A stretch of 46,748 nt of DNA from Prorocentrum cordatum (lineage: Eukaryota; Sar; Dinophyceae; Prorocentrales; Prorocentraceae), in assembly GCA_963575745.1 (NCBI GenBank), contig CAUYUJ010020672.1, positions 25,001 to 71,748 of the forward strand, read 5' to 3'. The notes below the pieces were generated by a model. That model worked only from the letters and a program-made list of their open reading frames with translations. It was not told where the DNA came from and did no database searches. This document shows positions 1-9,559 of this stretch, one piece after another. Numbering within the stretch: the stretch's first letter is position 1; every line of letters begins with the position of its first letter. A program made the position numbers and the translations under genes.

Positions 1-1170
1 GCGGCTACCTCATCCTTCTCAGTCTTTTCCTGCTCCTGCATTCCTCCTCGTCCCGTTCCTCCAAACAACCCCTCTTTATCGCGCCACCAGACATGTCGTC
101 GGAGCGGGCCGGGCCGCCGCGCGTTTCGCCCAAGACCTCCTCACCGTTCACGATATTGAAGCCAGACATTTCCGAAAAGAGGCTCTCGCAGGGGCGCAGC
201 GCACGCTCGTCTTCAAGCATCCAACACGGATGGGGGTGCGGGTGATTTTCAAAATGAAGCTCCCGCATGTACGTCGCACACGCTCGTCCTAATAAACATC
301 CAACGGCTTCACGGATGCAGGGTGGTTCCTCCTCGCAAGGGGCCCTCGGCTTAGCTCTTCTCAGCAGTACCACCACGAAAGTTACATGGTGCAACAGCCG
401 CACGGACTGAGGACGGCTCCCTGTCAAAATGGGGCTCTCGCATCAGACTTCAGTGCATTTATGCCACTGAATTTAACGTCAGCCCGTATCAGAAGGACGC
501 ACGATGAGGATGCAATGGCCTTCGAGGGCCGTTTCGAAGCTCTTCGAGCTGGGCGCGGCCGGCGAAAGCAGGCAAGGCTGGGTCGAGGAGGCAAGGATGC
601 AAGGGCACCCGTGGGAAGGTTGCTCATCTTCACCGTGCGGGTTGCCCAGGGTCAGAAAAAGAATGCAACGGTGAACGGATCGAGAGAGGCCCCTTTCTCA
701 AAGCGGGGCCGTCGCTGGGCACGTCTTCGAGATGTCTGGCCCCACCTCTTGTCGCCTTCTCTGTATATCGAATGCTGGAGAGCAGCCTCCCGCCCGAATC
801 GTGCGCCCATGGGGCACTCGTCTCTCAAGCGGGGCGCTCCGCGCCACGAAACAGACGTCCGTCAGGAGCACGAGGAGGGGCTTTGGCCTGGATGATGCCT
901 TGCAGCATCGTTGGCACTAGTACGTCGTGGGCTCATCCTGGTCCTGCTCCGCCTTGGCCTCCGCGCGCAGACATCGATCCTCCTCGAGCCTCTTTCCTCA
1001 GGGGAAGAACGCCTGCACGAATTACAACAACGAGCTTTCGGATTCCTAGGACTGGCGCTGGACCCCCCCCGCCCTCCTCCCCAGCGCGCGGAGCGCGGCT
1101 AACCGCGCCCCGAAGGCGCCGCCGGAGGCCCAGCGCAGATCCGAGCGATCCGCGCGTAGCTTCGAGAGCT
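1..1170. repeat. Gene-free start with a dispersed CTCTCGC repeat
   Basis: I see no gene here. The stretch holds several degenerate copies of a short dispersed sequence built around a GGACGGCTCC segment, a TTCAAAATGGGGCTCTCGC segment and a GCGCACGCTCGTC segment (for example near 176-260, 245-345, 400-460 and 800-850). Related copies recur near 4555-4640, 4855-4935, 6010-6060 and 6155-6205. The open frames here are short, overlap on both strands and have no recognisable domain. The copies vary too much to fix unit ends by eye. Confidence 0.5.
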
Positions 1171-1175
1171 TACAT

Positions 1176-1337
1176 TTAGATCGGGCATGTCCTCGCACAG
1201 GCGGATTTTGGAAGACACATGAAACATAGGCAAACATAATTAGAAGCACGGCCAAGAGAGCGCGACACATCGTCCCCAGACCACTGGTCTACCATTCTCG
1301 AACACTCCCCCTCTGTAGAGGGACATGCCCGCCTCGC
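1176..1337. mobile_element. Inverted-repeat element, family A (copy 1)
   Basis: The ends are imperfect inverted repeats: TTAGATCGGGCATGTCC on the left and, reverse-complemented, GCGAGGCGGGCATGTCC on the right. The inner parts, GGCGGATTTTGGAAGA and CTCGAACACTCCCCCTCTG, resemble the better copy at 2915-3113. No coding capacity is visible, so it would be non-autonomous. I see no clear target duplication, and the copy looks old. Confidence 0.5.
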
Positions 1338-1570
1338 GTTCATGCCGCCTCTGCGATCCCTCCGGGGCCTGCTCTGCTGCGCCTCCCGGGGCACAAGCTC
1401 GGGCCGGGCGAGGGGAGGGGGGGTGTCATTGGGACGAGCGGGGGTGCGGCCACTGCTGCATGCAGGCGGCTTGGCTTCGGCCTCGTCGCCAGGCGCACCG
1501 CTCCTCCTCTCCGGGCGTCGGGCGGCGCGGGAGCACCGGCCACGAGCCCGGTCGGGCCTCGCTTCTCGCC

Positions 1571-1693
1571 TTCTGTCGGGCGTGTCCCCCTACAGTGGGA
1601 TTTTCGACGAAAAATTAAAAATACCCACAAATGCACCAAACATGTAAAAAATACTCCAAAAATAGTCCCCCGACTATTTTTGGAGTATTTTTT
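1571..1693. mobile_element. Inverted-repeat element, family A (copy 2, truncated)
   Basis: The left end TTCTGTCGGGCGTGTCC and the following CCCTACAGTGGGATTTTCG match the left half of the element at 2915-3113. The inner part is a near-perfect palindrome at about 1647-1693, made of AAAAAATACTCCAAAAATAG and its complement around CCCCCGA. The right terminal repeat is missing: the palindrome runs straight into the pyrimidine tract at 1694, as if the tract replaced the right half. Confidence 0.5.
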
Positions 1694-1885
1694 CGCCTCC
1701 TCTTCCTCCTTCTCCTCCGCTTTCTCCTCCTCGTCCTGCTCCTCCTCCTCCTCCTCTTCCTCCTCCTTCTCCTCCTCCTCCTTCTCCTCCTCCTCCTGTT
1801 CCTCCTCCTCCTCCTCCTCCTCCTCTTGCTACACCTCTTCCTCCTCCTTCTCCTCCTCCTCCTTCTCGTCCTCATCCCCTTCTCA
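1694..1885. repeat. Pyrimidine (CTC/CTT)n tract
   Basis: An almost uninterrupted run of CTC triplets with occasional CTT and CTG. Reading frames through it give Leu/Phe, Ser or, on the other strand, Arg/Lys homopolymers and are not genes. Confidence 0.9.
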
Positions 1886-2181
1886 GGTCGGACGAATGGG
1901 GGCCATTGCAAAGGGGGGGTTAGATAATCAGCTGCATTCAGCCGACGACCCTCGTCCCTCCTCTAGCGCCAGAGGCGCCAATGCAAGGCAAGGCATGAAC
2001 CGCACAAAAGCCACAAACGACTCAGGCGTCTCGGTGCACGAGGCACCGAAAATGAGGAAGGGCCCACGCTGCAGGATCGGTCAACAGCACGTCGTGGAGC
2101 GGTGCCGCAACCTCCCCTGAGCACGGGCCCCCCCGGAGCCACTGCCAGACCGGTCGGGCTTGCACCCTTGGGCCTTGCAGT

Positions 2182-2447
2182 CGCCAATGCACCAAAGAAA
2201 ACGCCAGGCGGCGAGCGAGGGGGGGAAGTGAGAAGGAGAAGGCCTTCTCCAAGGCGGCGAGACTTCTCGGAAGCCCTCGCGCCTTCTGAGAAGTTTTCTG
2301 TGTCTTCGGGAAAGGCTTGAGACATTTCTCAGAACGCCGGGGGGCTTCCGAGCCTTCTGAGAAGGCCCGCCCCTTCTCACTTCCGCGCAGGGCTCGCCGC
2401 CGAGTTTCTCCTGGCGACACAGGCGCCAATGCACCAAAGAAAACGCC
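2182..2447. repeat. 24-bp direct repeats flanking a mobile element
   Basis: The same 24 bases, starting CGCCAATGCACC and ending AAAGAAAACGCC, lie at 2182-2205 and 2424-2447, on either side of the family-P element. A partial third copy of the start (CGCCAATGC) is near 1977. The repeats are longer than a target duplication, so they may belong to an older repeat into which the element went. Confidence 0.6.
2205..2403. mobile_element. Inverted-repeat element, family P (copy 1)
   Basis: The left end reads GGCGGCGAGCGAGGGGGGGA followed by AGTGAGAAGGAGAAGGCC. The right end is the inverted counterpart, finishing CTCGCCGCCGA. The middle is shared with the copies at 2734-3139 and 4639-4836 (CTTCTGAGAAGTTTTCTGTG, AAAGGCTTGAGACATTTCTC). 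Its length of about 199 bp equals copy 2 once the nested insertion there is removed. No coding capacity. Confidence 0.6.
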
Positions 2448-2733
2448 TGGCGGCGACGTCGACATCGGCTGCATGCGCCAGATCTCGCACCCCCCTTTCC
2501 GGATCACCAGTGTCCTCTTTCTCGTGGAGGGCTTAACGACTTCTGCCGTCCCTCGACTCGCGCTGGAGCGGCCACAAATTGCTCCAACTTCCCCTGGAGA
2601 TTCCTGGACTTGCCCGAGCGTGCCAAGATGTACCTGGGTTTGCCGGGAGTTGCTGGCATGTGCCTTGATTTATATCCGGCTTGATCCCCACAAGTCGATT
2701 GGCAACAAGTCGTCAAGCACTCAGGGACTTTCC

Positions 2734-3139
2734 TTGGCGGCGAGCGCGGGGGGGAAGTGAGAAGGAGAAGGCCTTCTCAAAGGCGGCGAGACTTCTCGGA
2801 AGCCCTCGCGCCTTCTGAGAAATTTTCTGTGTCTTCGGGAAAGGCTTGAGACATTTCTCAGAACGCCGGGGGGCTTCCGAGCCTTCTGAGAAGGCCTTCT
2901 CCTTCTCATTTCCCTTATGTCGGGCCTGTCCCCCTACAGGGGGATTTTCGACGAAGGATAAAAACATACCCCCCGAAAAACCAACAAATAATCCAACAAT
3001 AGTCGGGGGACTGTTTTTTTATTTGTGAAAACCTTTTTGGGGTAGTATTTTTTGGGATTTGTTTTTAAATTTCTCGTCGAACATCCCCCTGTAGGGGGGC
3101 AGGCCCGACTTAACATTTCCCCCCCTCGCTCGCCGCCGA
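2734..3139. mobile_element. Inverted-repeat element, family P (copy 2, interrupted)
   Basis: This is a second family-P element nearly identical to copy 1 through its left end and middle. Its right terminal repeat is split by the family-A element at 2915-3113. Without that insert and one copy of its 8-bp duplication, the element is 199 bp, the same as copy 1. The flanks are TTTCC (2729-2733) and TTTCG (3140-3144), a near-perfect 5-bp duplication that agrees with the TTCTT duplication around copy 3. Confidence 0.7.
2915..3113. mobile_element. Inverted-repeat element, family A (copy 3), nested, 8-bp TSD
   Basis: A 199-bp non-coding element. Its ends are TTATGTCGGGCCTGTCCCCC and, reverse-complemented, TTAAGTCGGGCCTGCCCCCC, followed by inverted CTACAGGGGGAT blocks. 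It is flanked by the exact 8-bp direct repeat CATTTCCC (2907-2914 and 3114-3121). The flanks join into an unbroken family-P right terminus, and the equivalent uninterrupted sequence is present in the P copy at 4812-4837 with one mismatch. An 8-bp duplication is compatible with a hAT-type source, but no transposase is present to test this. Confidence 0.8.
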
Positions 3140-3235
3140 TTTCGTCCACCCCGGTCCGCAGACCTCAATCCTCCTGCTGCTCTCGCTCCCGCTGCTGCTA
3201 TCGTCCGGCCTTCCGGCCGTGCCTCCTGTGCCTCT

Positions 3236-3735
3236 GCCTCCTTTGCCTCCTTTGCCTCCTCCTCCTCCTCCTCCTCCTCCTCCTCCTCCTCCTCCTCCTC
3301 CTCCTCCCTTCTCCTCCTCCTCCTCCTCCTCCTCCTCCTCCTCCTCCTAGCATTTGCTGTGCCAGCTGCGCTCTGGCAGCTCTGGCATAGGGTCTCGACT
3401 GATCCTCCTCCTCTCCTCCTCCTCCTCCTCCTCTTCCTCCTCCTTCCTCTTCCTCCTCCTCCTCCTCCTCCTCCTGCCGAGGGGAAGCGCTGGGGGGTGA
3501 CGGGTCAGGTGGGGCAACCGTCGGGCTGGACTCGGCGAGGCATCTCCGATAGCTCGGCGAGAGGGGCCCCCCGAGAGCGAGCCCGCGCGCTCCTCGGCGG
3601 GGGGTGCGCCATCGGGCCCCTGCCGGCGAGATCAACGGGCGCTCTTGGGGTCGATGCATCCCCTCAGCCTCTTCCTCCTCCTCCCCCTCCTCCTCCTCCT
3701 CCTCCGCCTCCTCCTCCTCCTCCTCCTCCTCCTGG
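3236..3735. repeat. Cluster of (CTC)n tracts
   Basis: Three long CTC-triplet runs (about 3236-3348, 3402-3475 and 3668-3733) are separated by GC-rich sequence. The long frames here encode Leu/Pro/Ser or, on the other strand, Glu/Arg/Gly homopolymers. I see no gene. Confidence 0.85.
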
Positions 3736-3966
3736 CTCTCGGGGCACCTCTTCGGGACGATCCGGGCACCCCCGACGCGCTCTCGGCGAGGCGCAGCTGC
3801 TGGAGAGCACCCCGAGGCTGGGGGAAAACGCCGAGAGCCGACGCGCACACCCGAAAGCGTTGCCCCTGATCCTATGCGGCCAGACCTGGGACAGAAGAAC
3901 AGCCCTCAAACACATGAGACCCTCCGCAAGCCAAAGCACGCCAAACCATAAGATCACCGAGGGTCC

Positions 3967-4060
3967 CCCCCCAGGACGCACAAGAACATGAAACAAACAC
4001 GAAAAACATTAGGGTACCCTCCCCGAACCGACCTCGACCTTATCCCTGGTTCCCACCGTA
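3967..4060. repeat. Dispersed repeat, GTACCCTCCCCGAACCGACC type (copy 1)
   Basis: Shares GCACAAGAACAT, then ACGAAAAACATTAGGGTACC, then CCTCCCCGAACCGACCTCG with the sequence near 35595-35675, in the same order and orientation with small gaps. It is non-coding and its ends are not clear. Confidence 0.6.
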
Positions 4061-4075
4061 CTCCTCGCATCTCAC

Positions 4076-4445
4076 CCCTCCTCCTCCTCCTCCTCCTCCT
4101 CCTCCTCCTCCTCCTCCTCCTCCTCCTCTGCCCCCGCGGCACGCGCGGCACGGCGGGGGCTGGGGCGGCGATCCTTGTCCCTGGGCCGCTGCTCCCCTGC
4201 GGGCCGCTCCGGCTTCTCGCAGAAGGCGCTGGCGCGCGGGGGCATGGCCGGCGTGGGGCCGGATTGGACGTTGACTCTCCACTCCCCTTCCTCACTCCTC
4301 CTCCTCCTCCTCCTCCTCCTCCTCCTCCTCCTCCTCCTCCTCCTCCTGCTCCTCCTCCTGCTCCTCCTCATCCTCCTCATCCTCCTCCTCCTCCTGCTCC
4401 TCCTCCTCCTCTTCCCTCTTCCTCCTCGTCCTCCCTCCTCCTGCA
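4076..4445. repeat. (CTC)n tracts
   Basis: Pure CTC triplets at 4076-4128, then a longer CTC/CTG/CAT triplet run at about 4290-4445, separated by GC-rich sequence without a recognisable gene. Confidence 0.85.
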
Positions 4446-4638
4446 TCCCCTTCCCCTGCACGCAACTCCTCTCTCTCTCACCCCCGCACGTGTCGGCAGG
4501 GCAGGCTGGGCAGTTCGCCCGAGGCCTCCGCACCATGGGTGATCCTGGAGCATATGAAGCTTGCAACAGTTTCACGGACCGAGGGCGGGCCGTTTTCAGA
4601 ATGTGTCTCTCGCCTCAGCGCCGCGCACATTCGTTCTT

Positions 4639-4836
4639 TTGACGACGAGCGAAGGGGGGAAGTGAGAAGGAGAAGGCCTTCTCAGAAGGCTCGGAAGCCC
4701 CTGGCCGTCTGAGAAGTTTTCCAAGCCTTCCCCGGATACATAAAAAACTTATCAGAAGGCGCGAGGACTTCTGAGAAGTCCCGCAGCCTTCCGAGAAGGC
4801 CTTCTCCTTCTCATTCCCCCCCTCGCTCGCCGCCGA
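4639..4836. mobile_element. Inverted-repeat element, family P (copy 3), 5-bp TSD
   Basis: A 198-bp element with ends TTGACGACGAGCGAAGGGGG and, inverted, TCGGCGGCGAGCGAGGGGGG, each followed by a purine block and a GAGAAGGCCTTCTC-type palindrome. It is flanked by exact 5-bp direct repeats TTCTT at 4634-4638 and 4837-4841. Its right end is intact, so it serves as the empty-site reference for the insertion inside copy 2. It has no coding capacity. Confidence 0.75.
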
Positions 4837-4841
4837 TTCTT

Positions 4842-5275
4842 AAAGTTCGCAACAGGTTCTCGGATGGAGGGCGGTTCCTTCTGAAGATGTGGCTCTCGCC
4901 GTAGCGCAGCGCACGCTCGTCTTTTGAAGATGCTTGCAGCAGTTGCACGGACTCGCATGGTCGAAGTCCCAGTCAGTCCGTTCGGGCTCGATTTGGGGGT
5001 GTCAGGGCGCAACAGTCACGTTGATTCGCGGATTTGATGTCCCGAGAGTGGTGTCCTGTGGCGATTTCGGGTTGTCAGGACGATGCAGTCACGTTGATCC
5101 TCGGCGTTGAGGTCGCAGGAGTGGTGCTTTGGTATGATTGGAGTCTCCGGCGGACATGATTTGATGGGCCACTTCCCGTAGTGAACATGTTTTTTAGGGA
5201 CCCATCAGGTGGGAACTTGGAGGGAAGGTGTATTGCTACATCGCTGATGGATCTTAGGTTTGCACTGATTTCCTC
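4842..5275. other. No gene seen
   Basis: Holds one copy of the dispersed CTCTCGC repeat (4855-4935) and two similar blocks that include a CAGTCACGTTGAT segment (near 5012-5030 and 5085-5100), suggesting a local duplication of about 75 bp. I found no convincing open frame. Confidence 0.4.
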
Positions 5276-5513
5276 CCTCCTCCTCCTCCTCCTCCTCCTC
5301 CTCCTCCTCCTCCTCCTCCTCCTCTTCCTCCTCCCACTCCTCCTCCTTCTCCTCCTCCTCCTCCTCCTCCTCCTCCTCCTCCTCCTCCTCCTCCTCCGCC
5401 CTGGGCCGCTGCTCCCCCGCTGGCCGCTCGGGCTCCCCGCAAAAGAAAAGCGCTAGAGGGAGGGGTGGGGGAAGGGCGCGGCTGAATTCGGTCGGATCGG
5501 ACGTTAACTCGCC

Positions 5514-5545
<32 letters not shown>

Positions 5546-5690
5546 CTCCTCCTCCTCCTCCTCCTCCCTCCTCCTCCTCCTCCTCCTCCTCCTCCTCCTC
5601 CTCCCCCCTCCTACCTCCCCCTCCTCCTCCTCCTCCTGCTCCTCCTCCTCCTCCTCTTCCTCCTCCTCCTCCTCTCCATCCCTAAATCCC
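5276..5690. repeat. (CTC)n tracts
   Basis: Two long CTC-triplet tracts (about 5276-5400 and 5516-5688) flank a GC-rich spacer that resembles the spacer at about 4135-4290 (CCCTGGGCCGCTGCTCCCC, GGACGTTAACTC versus GGACGTTGACTC). Tract plus spacer therefore looks like a duplicated unit. Confidence 0.8.
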
Positions 5691-5744
5691 CGCCCAATCG
5701 CGCCACCGGACGCGTCCGTACGCCAGCCCGGGCTTTTCAATTGA

Positions 5745-6000
5745 GAACTCCTGACCGCTTGCTATCCTGAAACCTTCAGCAACCAACAATAGCGCGGATG
5801 GGCGCCACTACCTTTTTGGATGCCATGACAATCTACACTCGAACAATCTGATCATCGAATCAAATCTGTGTTTTAATTGAAAAAACATGTTCCCAATCTG
5901 TTTCAAACATATTTCATGCTAAAACATGGTTGACACATATTTTGAAACACATGGGAATTATTTGGCAGCATGCTTCCTCTCAATTAATCGACTTCCACAA
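5745..6000. other. AT-rich pocket with imperfect palindrome
   Basis: Base composition drops sharply from the GC-rich surroundings. About 5899-5954 forms an imperfect inverted repeat: GTTTCAAACATATTTCATG on one side and, reversed, GTTTCAAAATATGTGTCAAC on the other. No open frame of note. It could be a decayed element or a local structural feature; I cannot choose. Confidence 0.4.
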
Positions 6001-6199
6001 CACTACCTTTTCAAAGTTTGGCTTTCGCCTTAGCGCCGCGCGCATTCGCCCTAGAAGCCCGCAAGGCCGGTTCGTGTTTAAGAACTGACTCTCGCCTGCG
6101 ACTTCCTCATCGAGTGTGACCACCAGTGTGCACTGGTGCACAGTTTACACGCATCGAAGTCGGCTCCTTTTCAAACTGGGGCTCTCGCTTGAGGCGTTC

Positions 6200-7020
6200 C
6201 TCAAATCACACCAGCCCTCTGGGCGTAGGTGGTTTAGACAGTTTGCCCTTCCACCCCCCTTCTGCCCCTTCGGGGAAGGGTTTACCCCTCCCCCCTATCC
6301 CCTTCCCTGGACCTGGACAGGGGGGGATCGCGAGCGGTAAGACAATACTTTTTCGCCCAAGACGGCTCCAAGAGCGCCTCAGAGAGCCCAAGATCACCTC
6401 CAAGATGGATCCAGATAGCGCAGGATGGCCCAAGATGGCTTCCAAGATGGTCCAAGAGGTCCCAAGAACGCTCCAAGACGGCTCCAAGAGGCCTTGGAGA
6501 CCTCCAAGGAGGCCTCCAAGAAGCCAAAATCCTTCAACCACCTGAGGCAAAGCAGTGATTTTTGCATCGTCGTCCTTTCGCTTCCGACAGCCTTCCGAGG
6601 CCCCAAGATGGCTCCAAGATGGCCCAAGAGGGCCCCAAGAGGAGCCCAAGAGAGCTTCAATACGACCCTAAGAGCGCCCAAGAGCGCCCCAAGAGGGGTC
6701 CAGGAGGGGATTCTTGGGACCCCCGAAGGGAAGGGCGACTTGCGACCATCCCCTTCTTTGATCGATGTCCTCCATGGTGGCCCCAAGAGCGCCTCCAAAG
6801 CTCCGAAGAGCGCCCAAAGAGGGCTCCAAGAGGGCCCCAAGAGGCGCCATGGAGGCGCCCAAGAGGCTTCCAAGAGGCTCCCGAAAGGTCCCAAGAGGCT
6901 TCCCGAGGCACCCTAGACGCCCCAAGAGGCCTCCAGGATCGCTGAGGGGCCCCAAAGACGCTCCAAGAGGCTTCCCAAAAAAGGCTTCCAAGAGACATCC
7001 GAAGAGGCTCTGAGAGGCAA
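6200..7020. repeat. CAAGATGGC array with header block
   Basis: A header (CCAGCCCTCTGGGCGTAGGT, then CCCCTTCGGGGAAGG) is followed from about 6355 by tens of degenerate copies of an 11-13 base unit of the form CCAAGANGGCYC. A non-repetitive spacer interrupts the array near 6530-6595 (containing CCTTTCGCTTCCG). The same header, array and spacer order recurs near 10912-11300 and 18435-18810. Frames through it encode periodic APRGPKRA-like or WGPLGA-like peptides and are not genes. Confidence 0.75.
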
Positions 7021-7480
7021 TTCGCCTTGAGATCGTTTCTGGATGGGCTGGTGGGGATACTTGTTCGATCGCGAGCGCAAGCGGTCCAACCGCGCGCCGA
7101 AAGAAACGAGGCAGCCGCGCCAAGCTCTAACGACTGGTGGGGATACTTTTTGATCGCGAGCGACGCAAGCAACTGCACGCCGTCAAGAAATCGCGGAGCG
7201 GAAAAAGAAAGCCGGGCCACTACGAAGACAACGCAAGTGGGGCGAAGACAGCAAGAGGCGAAAGAGAAAGGACAAGGATAATAACGAATGACGAGGCCAA
7301 GACGAGAGGAGCGAGGCGAACAGAAACATGGAACTGGTGAAGATACGCGACGCGTCAAGTTTAACGTCCAGGAAGGTCGAGCGCGTCCAACAGCGGCACG
7401 AGTGGAGGACGGTTCCTAGTATCCACGGAGGGCATCTCGTGTGACACCTCCGCAGGACGTGCGACCAGGCTTCTCCTCGT
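7020..7480. other. No gene; dispersed GGTGGGGATAC repeat
   Basis: Contains two copies of a block with CTGGTGGGGATACTT and GATCGCGAGCG (7048-7080 and 7135-7165). A related block is at 15018-15050 and 22533-22565 (CTGGTGGGGATGCTTTTTTG), and a shorter one is at 7336. The remainder shows no recognisable coding sequence. Confidence 0.4.
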
Positions 7481-7482
7481 TC

Positions 7483-7560
7483 CCCCCTCCTCCTCCTCCC
7501 CTTCTTCCTCCTCCTCCTCCTCCTGCTCCTCCTCCTCCTCCTCCTCCTCTTCCTCCCCGT
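7483..7560. repeat. Short (CTC)n tract
   Basis: Pyrimidine triplet run similar to those upstream. Confidence 0.8.
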
Positions 7561-7574
7561 CCTCCCATCGTACC

Positions 7575-7874
7575 TCAAGAACCACATCCCAGGAATAATT
7601 TCGAGCGCCCCTCCTCCCATTGTACCTCAAGATTGAGCAGGGACCGAGCGTCCCGGCATTCCTATAGTCCTACCAGGACATGTTCTTAGCACCCCAAACT
7701 GTTCTAAAAACAAAAACACTGTGTTAAAACAAGACAAGATCAACCATACATGTTCTAAGAACATTTCGTGGAAACCACGAAAGGTTCTTAGAACATTGTT
7801 CGGTAGGGCTCTAGGCGAGCCAGGACGCTTCGCCACTGGTTGACAAGAACCACATCCCAGGAATAACTTCGAGC
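7575..7874. repeat. 31-bp direct repeats flanking an inverted-repeat element
   Basis: CAAGAACCACATCCCAGGAA followed by TAATTTCGAGC occurs at 7575-7605 and, with one change, at 7844-7874. The inverted-repeat element lies between. A second small duplication, CTCCCATYGTACCTCAAGA, is at about 7562 and 7614. Confidence 0.6.
7638..7838. mobile_element. CAGGG-ended inverted-repeat element, family H (copy 1)
   Basis: The left end CAGGGACCGAGCGTCCCGGC pairs imperfectly with the inverted right end CAGTGGCGAAGCGTCCTGGC; inside, the CCTACC blocks also pair. The middle contains palindromic TTCTAAGAACATTTCGTGG and CCACGAAAGGTTCTTAGAAC. Non-coding. The CAG(G/T)G ends recall hAT elements, but I find no clean 8-bp target duplication. 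Related sequences are at 8496-8788 and 38762-38963. Confidence 0.55.
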
Positions 7875-8495
7875 ACCCAGAAGATCATCGGCACGGTGTC
7901 GAACGAGTATCGCCTCCGAGGGCCCGACACGTGAGAGCCCTCCAAGTTCGGTGCTTCCCCGGTGCTCGACATTCTTTCTGGTGGTCAAGGCTGGGGTAGG
8001 GGCCTTGACCTAAGGAGCCGAAAATAAGGAATGAGGCCCCTTTTTACCATAAGTTAAGCTTCGATTTCCGATCGAACACATAAGGAACACTTGAGGCTAG
8101 CTGCGAAACACTTAAGGAACGCGGAGCCCCTCCCCAAACAAAAGGGTTCCTTCTTCAGGGCCCCGACTGTAGAAACAGCACCCGTTCCATGGATGTGGGG
8201 GCGGCTCCTCTTCAACGCGAGGCGCTCGCGGGACGCCTCGTCGCACTGTCCGCTGTTCCCCGGGCGCATTCCTCACGCACGCCGCTGGAGCGATGCCTCT
8301 CTGTTCTCAGGGAGCCCCTTCGACTGACTGGGAGCCCCTTCGGGTGCTCGCCTTTCAAGGGGGGGGCCAGCGCTGCTCACAGCGAGAAAAAGAAAGCGTA
8401 TTTGGGGGACCTGGGGAGGGACCTCTGGGCGGGAGGGCGTTTTGCAGCATCGCGGATGCACCTCAGATCCCCCTCGGATTGGAGGAGAACTTGGG

Positions 8496-8788
8496 CAGGG
8501 ACCGACCGTCCCGGCATTCCTGTGGGCCTACCATGACATGTTCTTGGAACCCATGACATGTTCCTGGAACCCAGGAGTGTTCTAAGAACAGAATCAGCGT
8601 CCTCAGAACGAAAGCCCGATGCGTTACAACAAGACAGGCTCAGCCAGACATGCTCTCAGAACATTTCGTGTGCAGACCACAAGAGATTCTCAGACTCTTA
8701 GAATCTTTGGTGGTCTGCACGAACTGTTCTAAGAGTCTTGGAACCTTCCCTGGTGGGCCTCTTGGGCAGCCGGGGCGCTTCGCCACTG
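8496..8788. mobile_element. CAGGG-ended inverted-repeat element, family H (copy 2)
   Basis: Starts CAGGGACCGACCGTCCCGGC and ends CGGGGCGCTTCGCCACTG, matching copy 1 at both termini. It is longer, with an extra palindromic segment around 8640-8745 (TGCAGACCACAAGAGATTCT against AGAATCTTTGGTGGTCTGCA). It has no coding capacity. Confidence 0.5.
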
Positions 8789-8966
8789 CTTCTGAAGAAG
8801 GCTGCAACGAGCATCGGGCGGAGGGCCGTGGCCCGCTTGGGGGGGCGAGCGCCGCCAAAGGGGGGGCGGGTCAGACGGGAGGGGCCTGGCGCGTCACGGC
8901 CCGAGGCAGGTGCGCGAACGAGGGGGGGGGCGCGAGGGGACGCATGGAGAGAAGCCGAGGGGCACG

Positions 8967-9420
8967 TGATTCCTCCTCCTCCTCCTCCTCCTCCTCCTCC
9001 TTCTTGTCGTCTCCATCCCCCTCCCTCCTGCTCTGACATCCTTCCCTTGCTCCTCTTCCTGCCCCGAAGTACCTCATCGTTCTACGAATCGTCGTCGTCC
9101 TCCTCTTCCCTCCTCCTCTTCATCCAGATCGAAGGGGAATAAAGGATGTGACACGTAGAGTGATGAGGACGGGGCGATGCGGTGCAACGGATGATACATA
9201 AGGAATGAAGAAAGAGGAGGGGTGAGGAGAAGGACAAAGGAGACTGCGTGAAAGAGGAGAGGAGGGGTGGGGGCAACGATGAGCATGAGGAGTAGACGTC
9301 GAGTGCGAAAGCGGGGGGAGGAGGAGCAGCAGGAAGAGGAGGAGGAGGAGGAGGAGGAGGAGGAGGCGGAGGAGGAGGAAGAGGAAGGACCATAATCAGA
9401 CGGACGGAAAGAGGAGGGGT
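8967..9420. repeat. (CTC)n and (GGA)n tracts in unit 1
   Basis: A CTC run at 8969-9003 and a GGA run at about 9328-9385 flank a purine-rich stretch. Both runs are shorter in unit 2 (16516-16540, 16850-16905), which shows length instability. The Ser/Pro-rich frames here are low complexity, not genes. Confidence 0.7.
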
Positions 9421-9559
9421 GGGGAGGCTGTGGATCGCTTCCGAGTTCTCTCTGCTCCTTCGGGGAGGTGTGCACGTACCCCTCGCGCACAGGCCCCTGC
9501 GCCGCCTTCTCTGGGATCTGGGCACTCCCCTCCCCCGCGGCGTGCTAGAGCGTCCAGGA

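Noticed and set aside
3198-3848. 216-residue minus-strand frame and similar Glu/Arg/Gly frames
   Set aside because: Homopolymeric translation of CTC tracts, open in several frames on both strands.
7630-7846. 8-bp target duplication around family H copy 1
   Set aside because: AGATTGAG and GTTGACAA share only TTGA, out of register.
7890-7985. 5S-rRNA-like words (TCCAAGTTCGGTGCTTCCCC)
   Set aside because: No internal promoter order or fold of 5S RNA can be made from the flanks.
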